A stretch of DNA of 64,000 bases from contig CM055106.1 in NCBI GenBank assembly GCA_029204225.1, positions 6,699,136 through 6,763,135 of the forward strand. The letters run 5' to 3'. The DNA comes from Diphasiastrum complanatum. Its lineage: Eukaryota > Streptophyta > Lycopodiopsida > Lycopodiales > Lycopodiaceae. Positions 43,637 through 58,600 of this stretch are shown here, piece after piece. The notes beneath the pieces are model-generated. The model saw only the letters and a program-made list of their open reading frames with translations, searched no databases and was not told the origin of the DNA. The position numbers and the translations under genes are program-made. Position 1 is the stretch's first letter; each line of letters starts with the position of its first letter.

Positions 43637-46600
43637 ATATTAACGTCTTGTCTGTACCCCGAGGGTACGTAAGACAAAAGAAATACATCTCAAGTGTGTG
43701 AGTAAAAAGAAGTGATGGTGGTGGATTTTTGACGATCAAGACTCTTATGTGCAGATTCCACATGTATTTTTTGTCTTCAAATAGGATCCTCTACTTACCA
43801 CAAAGATACTTCCTAATCATTGAAGCATCTACTTTAAGTATGACATACAAAAAAATATGTTGCTTGAAATGTGAACCGATTGTGAATGTTGTACATTGTG
43901 GTGATGTTTGCATGCATTGTACATTGTGGGTTATTATCCAACATATGGAGCACAACAAAGACATTTTGTTTATTGTAGCAATTCATAGGTTTATTCTGAT
44001 CCTTTTTTTGATTGTGCCGATTAGATTCAATTCTCCCAATTGGGTTTTCAATTAGGGAGTTTGGTGATTGAGATAGGAGCCTCTATTTTGAATGACTCTG
44101 TCTTTGATTGGAAGAAGGCTATTGTTAGGCCTATTTCCCACTCAGAGGTTCTATTGGCAATACAAAGTTGGACTTTGTATTTTGTAATTATGAAGTCTTC
44201 TTTGGTTTCTGGTAAATTTGTGGAGTTCTTTATTTGTTTATTTCTTTCTTCCTATAAAGCTGTTGTCCCGTTACAAGATTTATTGCCTTCTATCCTTGGT
44301 CTTCATTAGTTGACTTTGCCCAAAAGTTGAGATTACTTGAGAGCACTTATGCTAGTGCACTGTTGCGGAATGCACAAGTTAATGAAGTTAACAATCATTT
44401 TTGGAGTTTCGAGTGTTGTGAAGCAAGCAATAATATTATCTTTTTAAGCATTCAGACCACACATTTTATGTAAATTCATGATGCAATTTTGTTATTTAAG
44501 TGATACCTTCACTGTTTAGATTTATAGCATTTGACAAAGGTTTATATTTTTATGGGGTGTGGCTTGAAAATTATAGAGGTGGCAATTGAGCAAGGATAAA
44601 GATAATGAGTTGGAAGTGCTCAACAAGGAATATGAAGAACTTCGTAAACAAGAAAAGTAAGGTGCTTATCTCACATTGGTTGGTAATTTGTTAGTAAGAG
44701 TAATAATGATGCACGTAATGATAGTTCTTGTGATTTACGATATATTTTTGTTTTTGATCTATTCTTTTACTTGTGAAGCTCCTAGTATTCTGATCATTTT
44801 ACAGTTATATATGTATATGTATTATGTAACATAATTGCCCATTTCAGAATGATGTTGTTTTTTGGGATGTGCCATTAATTTTTTTGTACCTATTGAATTT
44901 TTTTAGCTTAATTTGAAAATTTGAAATTTTTTTGGGTTTAAAATTTTTGCCTTTGGGGATATCAAAAAAAACCGCAAACTCTAAATCTCGATGACCACTA
45001 AACTCGAAAAACAAAACACAAAACAACAAACACCAAACACCAAACACCAAACACCAAACAACAAACACTGAACCCTGTAGATTTTCCGAAATCCTAAAAA
45101 AATACACAAAAAAAACCTTAACTGTAGCCTACGTAGTGGGATTCCCAAAAAACTACAAGAACTTGAGAAAAGATATAACGAACGGGTTCAGACACTTGTA
45201 TACATACTAAAAGAAACTAAACGCACAAACAAGTATCCTAATCTGATCCATTCTATGCCCATCAAATCAGAAAACTTAAGAAAAAAAGATGTTGAAAAAA
45301 GTTACGAAATGGGATCTGAAAAACGAAACTAATATCACCACACAATCCTGCAGCTGATCACACTGACATACCCAAACAATGATGACAGAAAAAGCACAGA
45401 ACATTCACCACTCAGCTCATCCTGAAAATGACTGTAGGCGTGCGCTTTCCTTGCTCGCGAACATCTGAAATGGCTAATGCGCGGGCCAGCAGGGTTTTTA
45501 CCCTTTTTTTTTTAATTAAAAAAAAACTCGTTCCGAACGTTCCGGAACTCCAGGAACGTTCGGAACGGAACGTTCCGACCCAAAATGGTTGGGACGGGCT
45601 TCTAAGATGCAGATTTCAGGTCAATGTTTTGAACGATTGTAGCAGATTTGCATAGAAACATATGCCAGCTCTTATTGTAGTTTAGCTCATTCTGATAGTT
45701 GCACTAAAACAATAGTAAGGAGAAGTAAACAAACAATAGAAAAAAAAGTGTTCCTGAAAAACCCTAACCCTAAAATCCGGGACGCTAATTGCAATTGTGA
45801 TATTTATGTATGTGATAATAATATGATTATGTATGTATGTATGATTAACATCTGTGTATGAGGGTGTGGATACTTGTCAAATAAGACGTAAAAATTATAA
45901 AATTTCCAATGATTCAAAAAAGTGTGGATGGAACCCTATAATTTTTGGCAAAAGTCTCTAAATTTTATTGTGTTCGACACATTTCAAAATCAGGCATTTG
46001 GAATGTTATGCAACTACAATCAGGTCTTGAGAAAATGTGAACTTAAAATGAAGTAAATGAGTTCCTATCATGATAATGATAAGGATGTGGAAGCCATAAA
46101 TGTTTAGTCTACTGTCAAGGTTCTTAAAGTTATCGCAAAACATGCACACATTGTTTTTGGGCTTATAAAATCTGTTGAAATTCCTTCGATGTTTGGCTAA
46201 GGCCGTATCTTATTTCTGATCGTTCTAGATTTTTAACTTTTCATTGGAGGTTATTCACGTATAACGTTCAAAGCACTTTAGGATATGTTAGATGTTTTCT
46301 CTATTTTATTCTTCCAAGTTTTATGATAGCATGCACTTTAATGCTTCACTATGATAATTGGATGGAGTGTCTTATGTCAGGGAATTGCTTAAGAACTTGA
46401 GGGTTCAAACAAGTGATGATTCTTCAAAAAGTGAAGCTGTCAAGCAACAAAAGGTATGGAAAATTATGAAATATAATTTTTCATTGACTTCAAGGTCTTG
46501 AGTGGGTAAAAGCCTTTTTTAGCATATAAGTGTATGGTTTTGCCAAGGTAAATTGGTATATGTCACTTGTGGCCAAGTCTTCCATTTTTTGAAATTCTAC

Positions 46601-49600
46601 ACACGGTTTGTGTGGTATGTGTTCATCCCAGAGTTGATGTGTTAGGTGCATTTCATTGCCCGGAAACAATAGTTTATGCTAGTTAGGAATATCTGAACTA
46701 TGATGCTCCCTATAGTTTTGTTATCTTTTCCTCATGTAACATACAAGTTCAATGCATTTCTTGAATTCACCAATTTTGTTATCATTATTGGAACACATTA
46801 ATTTTTGAGGCCTTGAAGAAATCTGCCAAGTGGCATTCTATAAATATGAAGAGAAATTTTTATACAGGGTTCAAACTGCATAATGTTTATTTGTCATCTA
46901 TTAACTAGTCGGGTAAGATGATCGATATACGACTTACCGCCTTTATCTATTCTATGCATTTTAGGAAGGACACCAGGTTGTGTAACCTTGCCAAGAGAAA
47001 AAAGCAGAAGAGGAAGCAATTTGCTTACTGTCTTTGAGTTATCAAAACGGGTACATAAGATGGTTGAAGTGTGTCCAAATGTGTTTTTGTTTATGGTGTA
47101 TTAAAACCTCTCCATGAACGTAAGGAATTCACTCTTAACTATACCTGGAATCAAAGTTGACTAAAGTGCAAACATAACATGTCTACCTTCAGCTTTGATG
47201 TGAGGGAAAGAAAGAAAAAAAGATGTATTGATGTCTTTTGGTTATTGAAGGTTACATAACACTAAAAGGTACATTTCAAGTATGATTCATAACAATCGTA
47301 GTCTTTGAAATATTGTTAAGCTAAAGCTTGAATTTACAACAATATAATAATAAAAATGCCATGAAGTGACTAGCAATTAGCAACATACCATAAGTCTACA
47401 TGTACACAACTAGATAGAGTAGAAAAGAGATCATCTTGTGGATCTTTGGGATAGAGGTATGAAGAATGAGGTGCTGGTGTGTGTTTGAGAGGCGACAGTG
47501 AGCGGTGTGTAGTTTCGATGGGTGTGTACTCTGACGTTTTTGTCTTTGGTCTTGATGGCAAGAGGGAATAATCGTTTGTCCTGTGACAATGTATCTGACT
47601 TTGCATCAACATCGACACATGTATGACGTCTTGAGAAGTAAGAGTTGGTGTGAGACTCCAAATGGTCTATAGTGTTGGTAGTGGTAGTACGACGCATCTT
47701 GGTCTGTAGTTGAAACATCTCTTGGACCATCAAGGCAACACATCTATGGTTTACATAGGATACTGGGGAATGCAGTGTGATTCATTGATTGCAAAAGAGG
47801 TAGTGGGTTCTATTAAGAATACTGCATGAACTTCAGAAGTTGCCAAAGGGAATAGTCACAAATCTCTTGAAAAGATAAATAGAGGCTCCTACAAAAAACT
47901 TAAGAGCAATAGAGCTAATCAAGTATGGAATGCTTGTGAGTTGCTCCACTTTATATTCGCTTAGGGGCCCCTAGGGGGAATCGTCTAGGAAGCTTCCAAA
48001 AGAGGTGTAGGGCTGATGTCACTTGGATTCATCCACTTTGCAGGACTACTCAGTAATAGAATAGTTTAATTGAAAAGTATTCGAATGAGGTCGTTAAAAA
48101 ATGGTACCGGGGCCAGTGCTAAAAATAATGTCGTAGGGTCCAATGTAGGGCCCATGTGAGTATGTTTATACTCATGTCCATAACATCACCATGCTTCTTA
48201 AAATCCGAAAGGACTTACATGGAAATAAGCAGTTATGTGTTATTCTATTCTCATGTGTATTGGACCAATGAAAGTTTTTCGTCATGAGAATGGGGTCTTA
48301 CTTCGATAACATTGATCTTGATATCTTGCTTCAAAGGTAAAACTTTTTGAATCGATAAATTCTCTTTAAGTATCAAAATGATGAGAGGAAATTATGGCTT
48401 CAAGATCAAGTGGTGTATGTAATAAATTGGCCTATTGAAATCTGAATAAGATTGGTTAGGTTTCGAATTAATTTTGGTGATAGTGTTAATCATTAGTAAA
48501 TACTAGCTCTGATCAGAAAATTTCACTATATACTTTTTATAGCTATAAGGAAATCTCTGAAAACATGTATGCATTGAGAATCTCTTTTGGAGCATAGTGA
48601 ATTTCCTTGTAATCTTGACTACCACACTATGTGTAATGTAGACTTTCGGTAATGAAATGATTTTCATAAGGTACTTCTTATTTCTTAATGCAATGGTTAT
48701 CATCTGTAAGGGTAGGTAATCCTATGATATTCCTTTTACATGAATGATGATAGTTGACTCATAAAGGATCAATCCTTTTGGTTGACCAAAAGGAGAATGG
48801 TTGGATTGTTGAAAAATAGGTAGTTATATTGAAGAAGAATGCATCAAAATTAAGTAAGCTGTCAGAATGTAAAATTATTCTTTTTGCACTAGATATTCCT
48901 ATTCATGAAATATGGACAAAGATGTTGAATGTTTTCAAAAGTTGTATCCTATTTAAAAGTGTGCTATCAGCTCCATACTTCATCCTGCTTTTGATGGGAG
49001 GATTCTTTGCATGTGCATTCTTTGCTTGAGCTTGTTCAATGGTTAGCAAGGTTCTTCACCCATAGCTTGCCCCTGTACAGTAAATTTATGTTTTGGCAGA
49101 AGCAATTCTTAGATTGTATTTCAATGAAATTCCGTATTCTTTTTGAAATCAAAAAGTTGTGGCACACTTTACAGAAACTTGTTAAGGTCAATCACAACTT
49201 TTAGTCAATTTATTTGTGCATATTCTCTGTCATTTGCAATACTATAGGAAGGCTTGTTCAATTTGAGTTGCAGAATTGTGACCGCGTCGAAAATGCTTTA
49301 ACACACTTTATTTCAGGCACTATGGGACCGAGCTTTAGAACTGCGGATTGTATTACAGAAGGTTGTGACTAATGCCAATCGATTGCCTCTGGTATGTTGA
49401 TCTATAGCTTTGGATAAAAAGTGGTTTTCTTGCACTAAGCTGACATCCTGGATGAAATTTGATATTTTTGCTAATCTTGGTGAATTTCTTTAAACTTACT
49501 GTATACTTTGATTTTGGCTGTGCTATTTTGCTTGCATCGACTGTAACAATGTATTGTTTGGAAGAATTCTTGTTAACAATTTAATTGTAAGTATCCTAAC

Positions 49601-52600
49601 AGTTTTTATATTTGTTTGGCACGTTATGATATTTCAGGGCCAGTCAAGGTTGATATTTTGTTCTACTGTAGAGGAAACGAGAAAGGCTTATGAACAATTG
49701 AAAACATCTGCATTAAGAACTTTGGACTGTCTGATGGATTTACAAGAGGTAGACTGTTGTTTGTATTCCTTGTCCCAAAGTCATTGTCCCTACATCATAT
49801 ATTAACTTGGTGATCAAGCTTTACACTGCATCAGATGACCTAACTTTTTGGGCTGCATTAAAAAGGTTTTCTTGTATGTCTCGCTTCAGACTTCTGAGAA
49901 TGCAAGCACTTGAATTGAAGCATAGATATGGGCATAATTAGTAGGTTTGAATAAATTCTAGAAACTTGTAACCTTCTTGTGGACTTTTCCCTTGTCGCCT
50001 TTTGAGAGATTTTTGCAGTGCAGGCCCATTATTTCCTTCACTTGCTCCAAGAGTTCAGATGATTTCATGAGAATTTCTGCTACATAAAGTATGTTTGATA
50101 CTGCCTCTTCATAGTCAAATGTGCCCCCTTAGAAGAGTGGACTTACAGTTTATTTGGTGATACCCTGATCTCATATTGATTTTGGAGAAGTACTTTGCAC
50201 CATGTAATCGATCACAGTGTAAGTGGTATCTATTTTTTTAAGTTAGTTTGTTTCATTTTCTATATTCTACACTGGCGGCCCCCAAGGGGACTTCCTAGGC
50301 CTAACATGGCCCATCTTTAAATATAGTTGCAGTTGCCTAAGTCTTTTGTCGTCATCCTATAAGGGTACAATGATATAGGCGAGCTTCCGGGAAGAAGCTC
50401 TATGCCATGGTCGACACCTTGTGATGGGGGAAGACCCTCTAGCGACTGGTATGGGAAAACATCATTACATTTATGCCTAAATTTTGTAAAGGTTTCACCC
50501 TATGGTGATTGCCTTCTACCTTTAGATTGTTGCTCGCTAGTGCAAGTTGCATGTTATACATGTAAAAATTGCATTCTTCTTGATATGTAAAATCCTTTAA
50601 CCATTATAAATAAGAATCACAATTCACAATATTCATGCATTCAACCATTTCCAAAGCGTTGTTTATTCATTTATATGATCAAACTACTAGATAGCTACTG
50701 AGGGTCTTTTTAAGACACTTTGTCACATACAATCACTTGGTAAGGACTTGGCTTGTCAGCTTTGATCTTTTGGTAACACACAATTAGAGGCTTTGACCTT
50801 TTAATAGGAGACATAGAGAACACAAAAAGGCATTTCTCGTCTTAGTTTATAGTTGATAATTATAGCTATTGGGAACTTTTCTAGGTGGACCCTATGCAAG
50901 TGTTCCAATGTAGGACGGGCTTTGTGTTGTACTAGCTTTACAATGCAAGGTTTACTTCCGGCGCCATTGGCGCCAACATTGTCCCCAGTGCCAGCAGCAC
51001 CATTGCTGCTCCCGGCGCCACCGGCGCCACTGTGACCAGAATCCAGTCGGCGCTACTGTGACCAAAATCTAGTCGGCACCAAGTTCCTATGGCTGAAAAA
51101 CTTGATTGGTTCTAGCGAAGTCCAGAGAGCTCGGATCGATGTGCAATCACCTCACACGATCTAGGCATGATAAAATGAAGCCTGGGAATCATTAAAATCT
51201 AGAGAGAGAAAATGACTTTCTAGAGAGAGAAAATCTTGGAGAGAGAAAACGTGCTTTACTAGCTTGGGCAGAGCACTTGGTATGAGGGGAGGTGGCGAAT
51301 CCCACCAGAACTATAGGGGGATGCGGGTTGACTCTGATTACCTTCTGGGTTTCAGTGTTCGGTAAAAGCGTCAGTTGCTAGGCCGCTTCAAATCTTTTTG
51401 ATCTGGCACTTTGTTAAGGGTCGTTCCGGGACATCAGCGGTATACCGTCGATACCATTCAATCCGGGACGGCAGCGGTGTACTGTCGGGACCATTCGGTC
51501 CAGGAACTGGTTGTCTTCATATCTGTTGCGGCTTGTGGTTCTGAGTGTTCCTTGCATGAACGTGAATGGGTTAAGCTCTTGGGGAACGGGCTCTAACCTG
51601 TCGGCTGAGTTGGATGGCTTGCTTGGGTGGAAGTTACCTTTTTATGGTTGTCCAGTATGGCGTGGCGCCAGGTTGGCTTCCAGCGCTCGTGACGAAGCTT
51701 TGAGTTGGTTAAGTTTGACTTGCTTGGACCCCCGATCTGGCCAGCGGTATGCCGTCGGGACCATTCGGTCCAGGATGCCAGCGGTATGCCGTCGGAATCA
51801 TTCGGTCCGGGACGCCAGCGGTATGCTGTCGGGACCATTCGGTCCAGGAATTGGTTGTCTTCATATCTGTTGTGGCTTGTGGTTCTGAGTGTTCCTTGCA
51901 TGAACATGAATGAGTTAAGCTCTTGGGGAACGGGCTCTAACCTGTCGGCTGAGTTGGATGGCTTGCTTGGGTGGAAGTTACCTGTTTATGGCTGTCCAGG
52001 TTGGCTTCCAGTGCTCGTGATGAAGCTTTGAGTTGGTTAAGTCTGATGTAAGTCAGATGACTTGCTTGGAATGGATGTTACTTGTTTGTAACGAAGCTTC
52101 GAGTGAGTTAAGTTTGATGTATGTCGGGCGGCTTGCTTGGAGGGAAGTCACCCATATCGGGACCTTCGATTTGGCATGGCGCCAAGTTGGATCTTCAAGT
52201 TGGTTAAGTCTGATCGTTGTTGGCGAGTTGGTTGCTTGTATGTCAAGTGGGTTCGGACGGCAAGAGTTGAAAGCCGAGAAGCTAAGTCGTGGTTCTTTAG
52301 CTTCCCGGCTCCCTTTGGGATGCCTGCGCAACACTTTGCAAATGAACTTAGTAATTGTTGTCTAGGTTTGTAGGAGATTGATATTTAGGTGAGAATTTAT
52401 TGCTTTATGGACGGTCTTCTTTGGATGTGTTCTTAACTACAAGATAAACTGTTTTGAGTTTAGCAAAGAGTTGTTTTGGCTCACAATTACACTGAATTTC
52501 CAAAATCTGCTTACTAGTACATGTATTACAAGGACATTCATCAGATTTCACAAAAATTATCTCCATTACATTGTATATAAGTTTTGTCAAAAGTTAGGAA

Positions 52601-55600
52601 ATTTATCATGGAAAAATATTTCTAGAATGTTTGGTGGATTAGTTCCTAACATGTGATATGTATGTGAGCTCTCTCTGGAAACCTAGTCATGAAGAGACTA
52701 TGCATGATGATAAGTATAAAGTCACGATTTTTTTAGGATGTAATCTCTTTTTTGCACGTCTTATATAATATCTAAAGTTTACGATTGAAGTTTATTTATC
52801 TTTACGTATAAATTTACTTTCTCACATGGCATGTTGTTAAGCATTGCAAATTTTCGAATATTAGTGACTTGCATCAATATGAAGCTGCTTAAAAGTTGCT
52901 AATTCGAAAATATTATGATTGGCCATTTTTGATGACCTATTTGTAGGCTACATGGCGATGACCACTCAAAATATCTAAGTGTATGGATGATAAGGACCGG
53001 AAGTATTGCTCACGAGACGTTCTCTTTCAATGATTTTGGAAGCTTAATACACAGTCTTGTTTTATTTAGAGTGCTATATGATGAAGGTGGTAGTTAAGGT
53101 TAAGGTTGCTCTTAACATAGTCAAGATTGGGTCTTTCAAAGGTCCAGTGTGATGTTATATCCTACATTTTTTTATGGATTTTGTCTATGAATCAAAAGTT
53201 TTCCATGCGTGGCTGTCCACACACATTGGTCTATGCCTTTTGTGATCCCATCAGCAGAGAATGATGAATTCTCTTATAGGGTGGGCTTTTGTTGCATAAA
53301 TCAATAATTTTCTTTTTGATTGCTGCAGGCATTCATTGACCAGAATGCTGCAGTAAATGAAGCTTACACAAGTGTTGTGAAAGGTAACTTTAAGTATCTA
53401 TGCTATGTGGTTTCCTTGAAAGAGTGAACGCTTTCGTGTTGGGACTTGCATGCCAAGACTAGTGGATTCGTACATCTTCCACTATGATAAAAAGCATTCA
53501 CAGAGGTTAAACATTGCTCTAGCTAGAATCTATACAATCAATTTCTAGGGTATTTGGTCATGTCAAAGTACATTCTTATTTCTAAACAAAACCTTATCAC
53601 CTCAGAAGTGCTTTCAAGCCATTGGACTTTTCATATTTCTGAGATGACAGATTCACTTACACCAAATGATTTATGCTGGCATCTAGTATGCCCACTTCTA
53701 TAGAATTATCAAAGTTATTCAGCTCTTGAAATCTAGATATTACATGTATTGTTATCATGTTAAGTTGATAGCCAAGGACAAGGAGATATAGCTTAAGGAC
53801 AGCTAGAGTAGCCCTACTTACATGTGTTAAAGTTGACACCAATGTAACACCTGGTATCATTCATTAAATTTTGACTCTTGTGTAGCTCATTTTTTATGTA
53901 TGTGTTTCTCATGCATTGGTCCAAAGGGGAGCACCACTTTTCTCATGCCTCTTGGTTGCCTCAAGTTGAATCTTCCTATTGATATGACACCATGTCTTGC
54001 TTTTCCTATTGATATGACACCTTGTCTTGCTTCTATTGCTACTCCCACATAAATGATAAATCAATTGACACCCCAAACCTGCAAAACAATTTCTTGCGAC
54101 ACCAGTGTTCTCTAGGCATCGACTTCTTGAATTTCACCACCTGGGTTTCTATCTTAAATCAAACTCGTTCAGTTGCTGGAATATGAACCACCATATCCTT
54201 GAAAAGAAGAACAGGGTGAAAAGGCCCCTATAATATGTTTCATCAACCCCATATTGGAGTGATGAGAGCAATGTGCCCAATCTTTTCTAGGGCCCATGAC
54301 TGCCTGAAGAGTGCCAATATTTCCATAGAACTATGGGCCCTAAAATTCTAATTTTTCATGCGATGAGGCATCCAAATAAAGTTAGGTCGACTCCTAAATA
54401 AACATCAAGATGAAAGGATTTACATCGGTTATGTGTAGGAGATATGCTACTCTTGGTGGTGGGTGTTATTCATACAATGTTCTTAGTTGGAGATTGCTAT
54501 AGAATCATAGTCTAGATTTTCTACATGTGATGCTTTTTCTATGGATGCATTTGTAGTTAGAGCAATCTCATGGTCAATAGTTTATCACTTTCCTGGGCTG
54601 CTTTTCTCATGTTTCTTCTCTCTGCCCATAGCCTCCACCTGGCTGTACGATCTTTCTTTTCCTTTCTATGAAATTGTGGGCCACGATTTGCAACCATGAT
54701 CACACACTCACACACACTCGCTCACTCTCACACATATATATAAAGAGGAAACCATATGACGGGCCAATTAAGTTTGAAATTCTACATTGGCGATGGAAGG
54801 TATGAAAAAAGCATGCTTTCCAAGAATGTTTCAGCCATAGTTTTAGAGGAACAAGAAATTGTAAAGAGGCCATTATATCTGTTTTTTAAGGTTATACCCA
54901 AATTAGAATCAATATTCAATCTCCTTCATAACATAATGGGGATAGAAAGAGAGGAGGTAGTTGAAGCTCATTGTCTAGGCAAGCAAATCTGGAGTGAAAA
55001 TTGCTTGGTATTGGTCAAATTCCAGAATCAATGGAGAAGAAAAATATTGTACACAACAGTGTGAAATTTCACAGGACCAAAATCTTTGTACGGCCTGGGT
55101 TCAACACCCTAAACAAAAGTCGAAGTACGAAAAGAATTGGAGAAAGTAAACCAATGGGATGCATGAGAGGTATAGACAAAGGTATCCTTTTGCATATGAT
55201 CAGAATTGCAGTATTATAGATGCTTTTACATCGAGGTCTACTTCTATTGTGGATTATGACTCGGGGTCCAGAAATGCTCCTTGTACTCTTTTTTAGGATT
55301 CTGGACTTTAAGAACCCTAAGATCGTCCTTAGAACCTTGCGAAAGCATTGACAAGCTAACTTGCCACTTTCCCAATTGTATCCCATTCTCTTAGAGTGTG
55401 CATTCCAGAGGTCAGTCTTATATCATGGATCACAGAATTACGTCAAAGAATTTATTAGGAAAATCACTTGACTCTTTCGTACTTAACTTTGGACTTTCTT
55501 CCTAAGGGTTTCCCTTTTGTCCGTGAATTTCTTGCTTAATGTCCAAGGATGGACCTTCCCTTATGCCTGCTGAGGGACTTTTTTTTTCCAATGAGGGACC

Positions 55601-58600
55601 TTTCTTAATGTACATTTCTCCACAAGGGACCACCTCGGGTCTTTCCATATTTTTAGGGCAACGTAAACGTGAACTTTTATTATCTTGTCTTGAAGCAGCA
55701 TTTACTCTCATGACATCCTTGTGAGGACAAGATCGTACATACTGAAGTCTCTCTGTCAGAGTATATCCTGATAAGACAAGGCCTTGCATACTTATGTCTG
55801 CAAAGGTTCTTTCTTCTTTAAGAGTGTTAAAGCTAATTTTAAGAGTAATTTATGCTATGCTGTTGAGCAGCCACTTTGGACATGTGGGCAACAAGCTCAA
55901 AACTGTGTACTACAAGCTGGAAAAAGTGTTTTACATGCTTCAAATGTGTTGTCTATGCTAGAAAATCAGTTCTTTACTTGGATATGTGTTCTCCCTGCAA
56001 GAAAGTCCTCACCGGCCCTGGAGATCAATCTCAAGTTAAGAACACAACATTACATAAGCATCACGTAAAACTAATAGTGGACAACGAATTGAGATCATAA
56101 AGCAATCTTAAGATCCCTGTACCGTTATCAATAATCTGATCCTGTAAAGAATCACAGGTCCTTGCAAGCTAGAGACTCTTCCATAGAATCTAGGAACGAC
56201 AAACCATAAACTATCAAATGATCTGCAAGTCATCCTTTGAGGTTTTTGGAAGATTCTACATACACATTAACCTGGCCCAAGTATCCATACCTCTTATCAG
56301 CTACCAGTTTATAAGTCTCAATGGAAAGCCTATGACTAATTGGGATATTTACAAGAGTACTTAACTCAATAACATCTTGGGAGTCCATATAAACAAGGTC
56401 GTGATAATTTACATCTCCATGTCCATAACTCTACTAGTTAGCAGCTATAGGCTATTCAGCCTCTAATCTCTTTTCACATCTCTGCGGAATATTCTACTAT
56501 GTTTGATCAGCAAAAATTACCACTTCTTAAGCTCTTTTACAACCTCTCGAGCAGACTATCCAGTAAGGGCATGACTAGCATTGAATCCTAATCGATAGTT
56601 TAGTAACAATGTCTACGGTTCTCAAATAATTTGGCCATCCTGTTTTCAAATCAATAATCACTGCGGGATAATTGTTGCTCGTTATTGGCTAACTACAAAC
56701 TATTTTGCCCAATATAGTATGTGGCATTTTCTCATAGTCCATGATATGTTCCTATGTTTGAATTATGAGGCCATAGCTCTAGGGCTTTTGTAATTCAAGA
56801 GGACTAAAGCACAAGTGTATGTTGTGGATATGGTAGACCGTAGAACAATGCAATTTAACCACCCTCATAGATGCCTTTTTGACTTGGATATGGTTGTGTA
56901 TTTGGTGACCAGTCTAGAGGATCCATGGAAGCCATTTTTTTGTTTTGTTGGTGCTTAGTATTCTTCTGCAATCTCTATTATGTACTTGATGTAGACCTAA
57001 TATCAGATTGTCAAATCAATGTTAAGGGATATTCCAAATGGTGGCTTTAGTATCTGTTGTAGTGGTAGACAAGTACTATGTGCTCTTAGCTTTTGAAAAT
57101 AGGCACTAAAAAGTTATAATATGAAGCAGATGGGGATAAGGAGGCACAGGTCCCGCTTGCTAATCCAGGAGAAGGATTAGATCATACTTGGAAAAAATTG
57201 GATCTTCTGTACTCGAGGTTAGCCTTTTCTTGTCCAATATTGTGGGCTCTGCGGCGACAAAATTGCTTCTTTCTTTTCTGTATTGGTAACATCTTGATTG
57301 TCCACAAATGTGTGTAGCTTGATTCCTTGTTTCCTTCACTTTTAACTAAGTGAAGAACACAATCTCCTCTTTACTATCAAGAACCTAGGTAACGAGATTA
57401 ACTATCCACTATGGAGCGATTGAATAAACTAGCTGCTTTCTAGCTATCTCTACTGTCGGGTGGTAGGAGTATCTGTCATATACCTCGAGGCACCTCAACT
57501 TCATTGAGAATGTTTGGTCCTCCTCTGCTCTGTTTTCTGGCAATGTGTCTGGTCTTCCATGCTGTCACCATGTATTCCCAGTCTTCGTGCTGCCTTGATA
57601 TAGCTACTTCTAACTCAAATCTGGATCTGATTATGATGAACAAGTGTGGAAGTTGTGTTAATCTTCCTGTTCGTTGTACGGTGCAAATGTTTTTCATAAA
57701 GGGCCTGGATTTGCAGAAATCGCATCCTTCTGTGACATGAGCTTGTTATACACACTTACACAGAAATTTTGGTCTATTGTGTGCCCTCTTTCAATGTGCT
57801 GAAGTTAGTAAGAGTTGGATCCCTTAACTGCTTTTCTAGGATTGTTCCATATCGGAATAATTCGGTGGATCGGTGGTATCGGAAAACTCAGATTGCTACA
57901 GGTGCTGCAGCTATCAGAGGCAGATTGCATGCCTTTGATCAGGTACGGTTCCTGGAAACAGATTTCTTATTTGATTGTGTGAAAAGGTTTGTTACATTGA
58001 CTTGGAATGAATGTTAGGTTGGCTCACATAAACTGTACACTGGATGCAGAGTATCTCACAGCAGGTATCAGCTGCTATGCGAGAGCCGTCACGTCTTATT
58101 CGCAGAATGCAGCTGAAAAAGTCATCCATTCATGTCCTTGGCCAGGTAGTTAGAACACGTGTTTTTGGATGCCTGTGTAAAAATCAGCATCAGAACCTGT
58201 TATTTGTTTTATTCTCCTGAACAGATATAAGATCTACTCTGACATCATACTGTTTCAGCCTCCAGATTCTACTATTAGCTGTACGGATACTGGTGCTGAG
58301 AAGGCCTTGAATGAACTAGTTGAGAATGAGGTATCCACATAGAGCTAAAGATCAACGTTACTTTATAGCACTCGTAATATCATGAATGGAAGATTGTTGA
58401 ATCACCTCATGTAGTGCAATGTCTGTGTATCTTGATCTTCTCCACAAACATTTTAGTGAAATACATCGACACACGTGCAACCGTATATTCTAGTTCGTTG
58501 ACATGAAAAAGTTTTTTCATTTGTCACAGGTGGATGATTTTGACTTAGAATCATTTGATGATTCTGAATTTTACCAGCAGTTACTGAATGAATTTTTGGA

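Noticed and set aside
45750-45780. Interstitial telomere repeat
   Set aside because: Only two units of CCCTAA-type sequence are present; this is too short to indicate telomere-derived DNA, although a telo-box role cannot be excluded.
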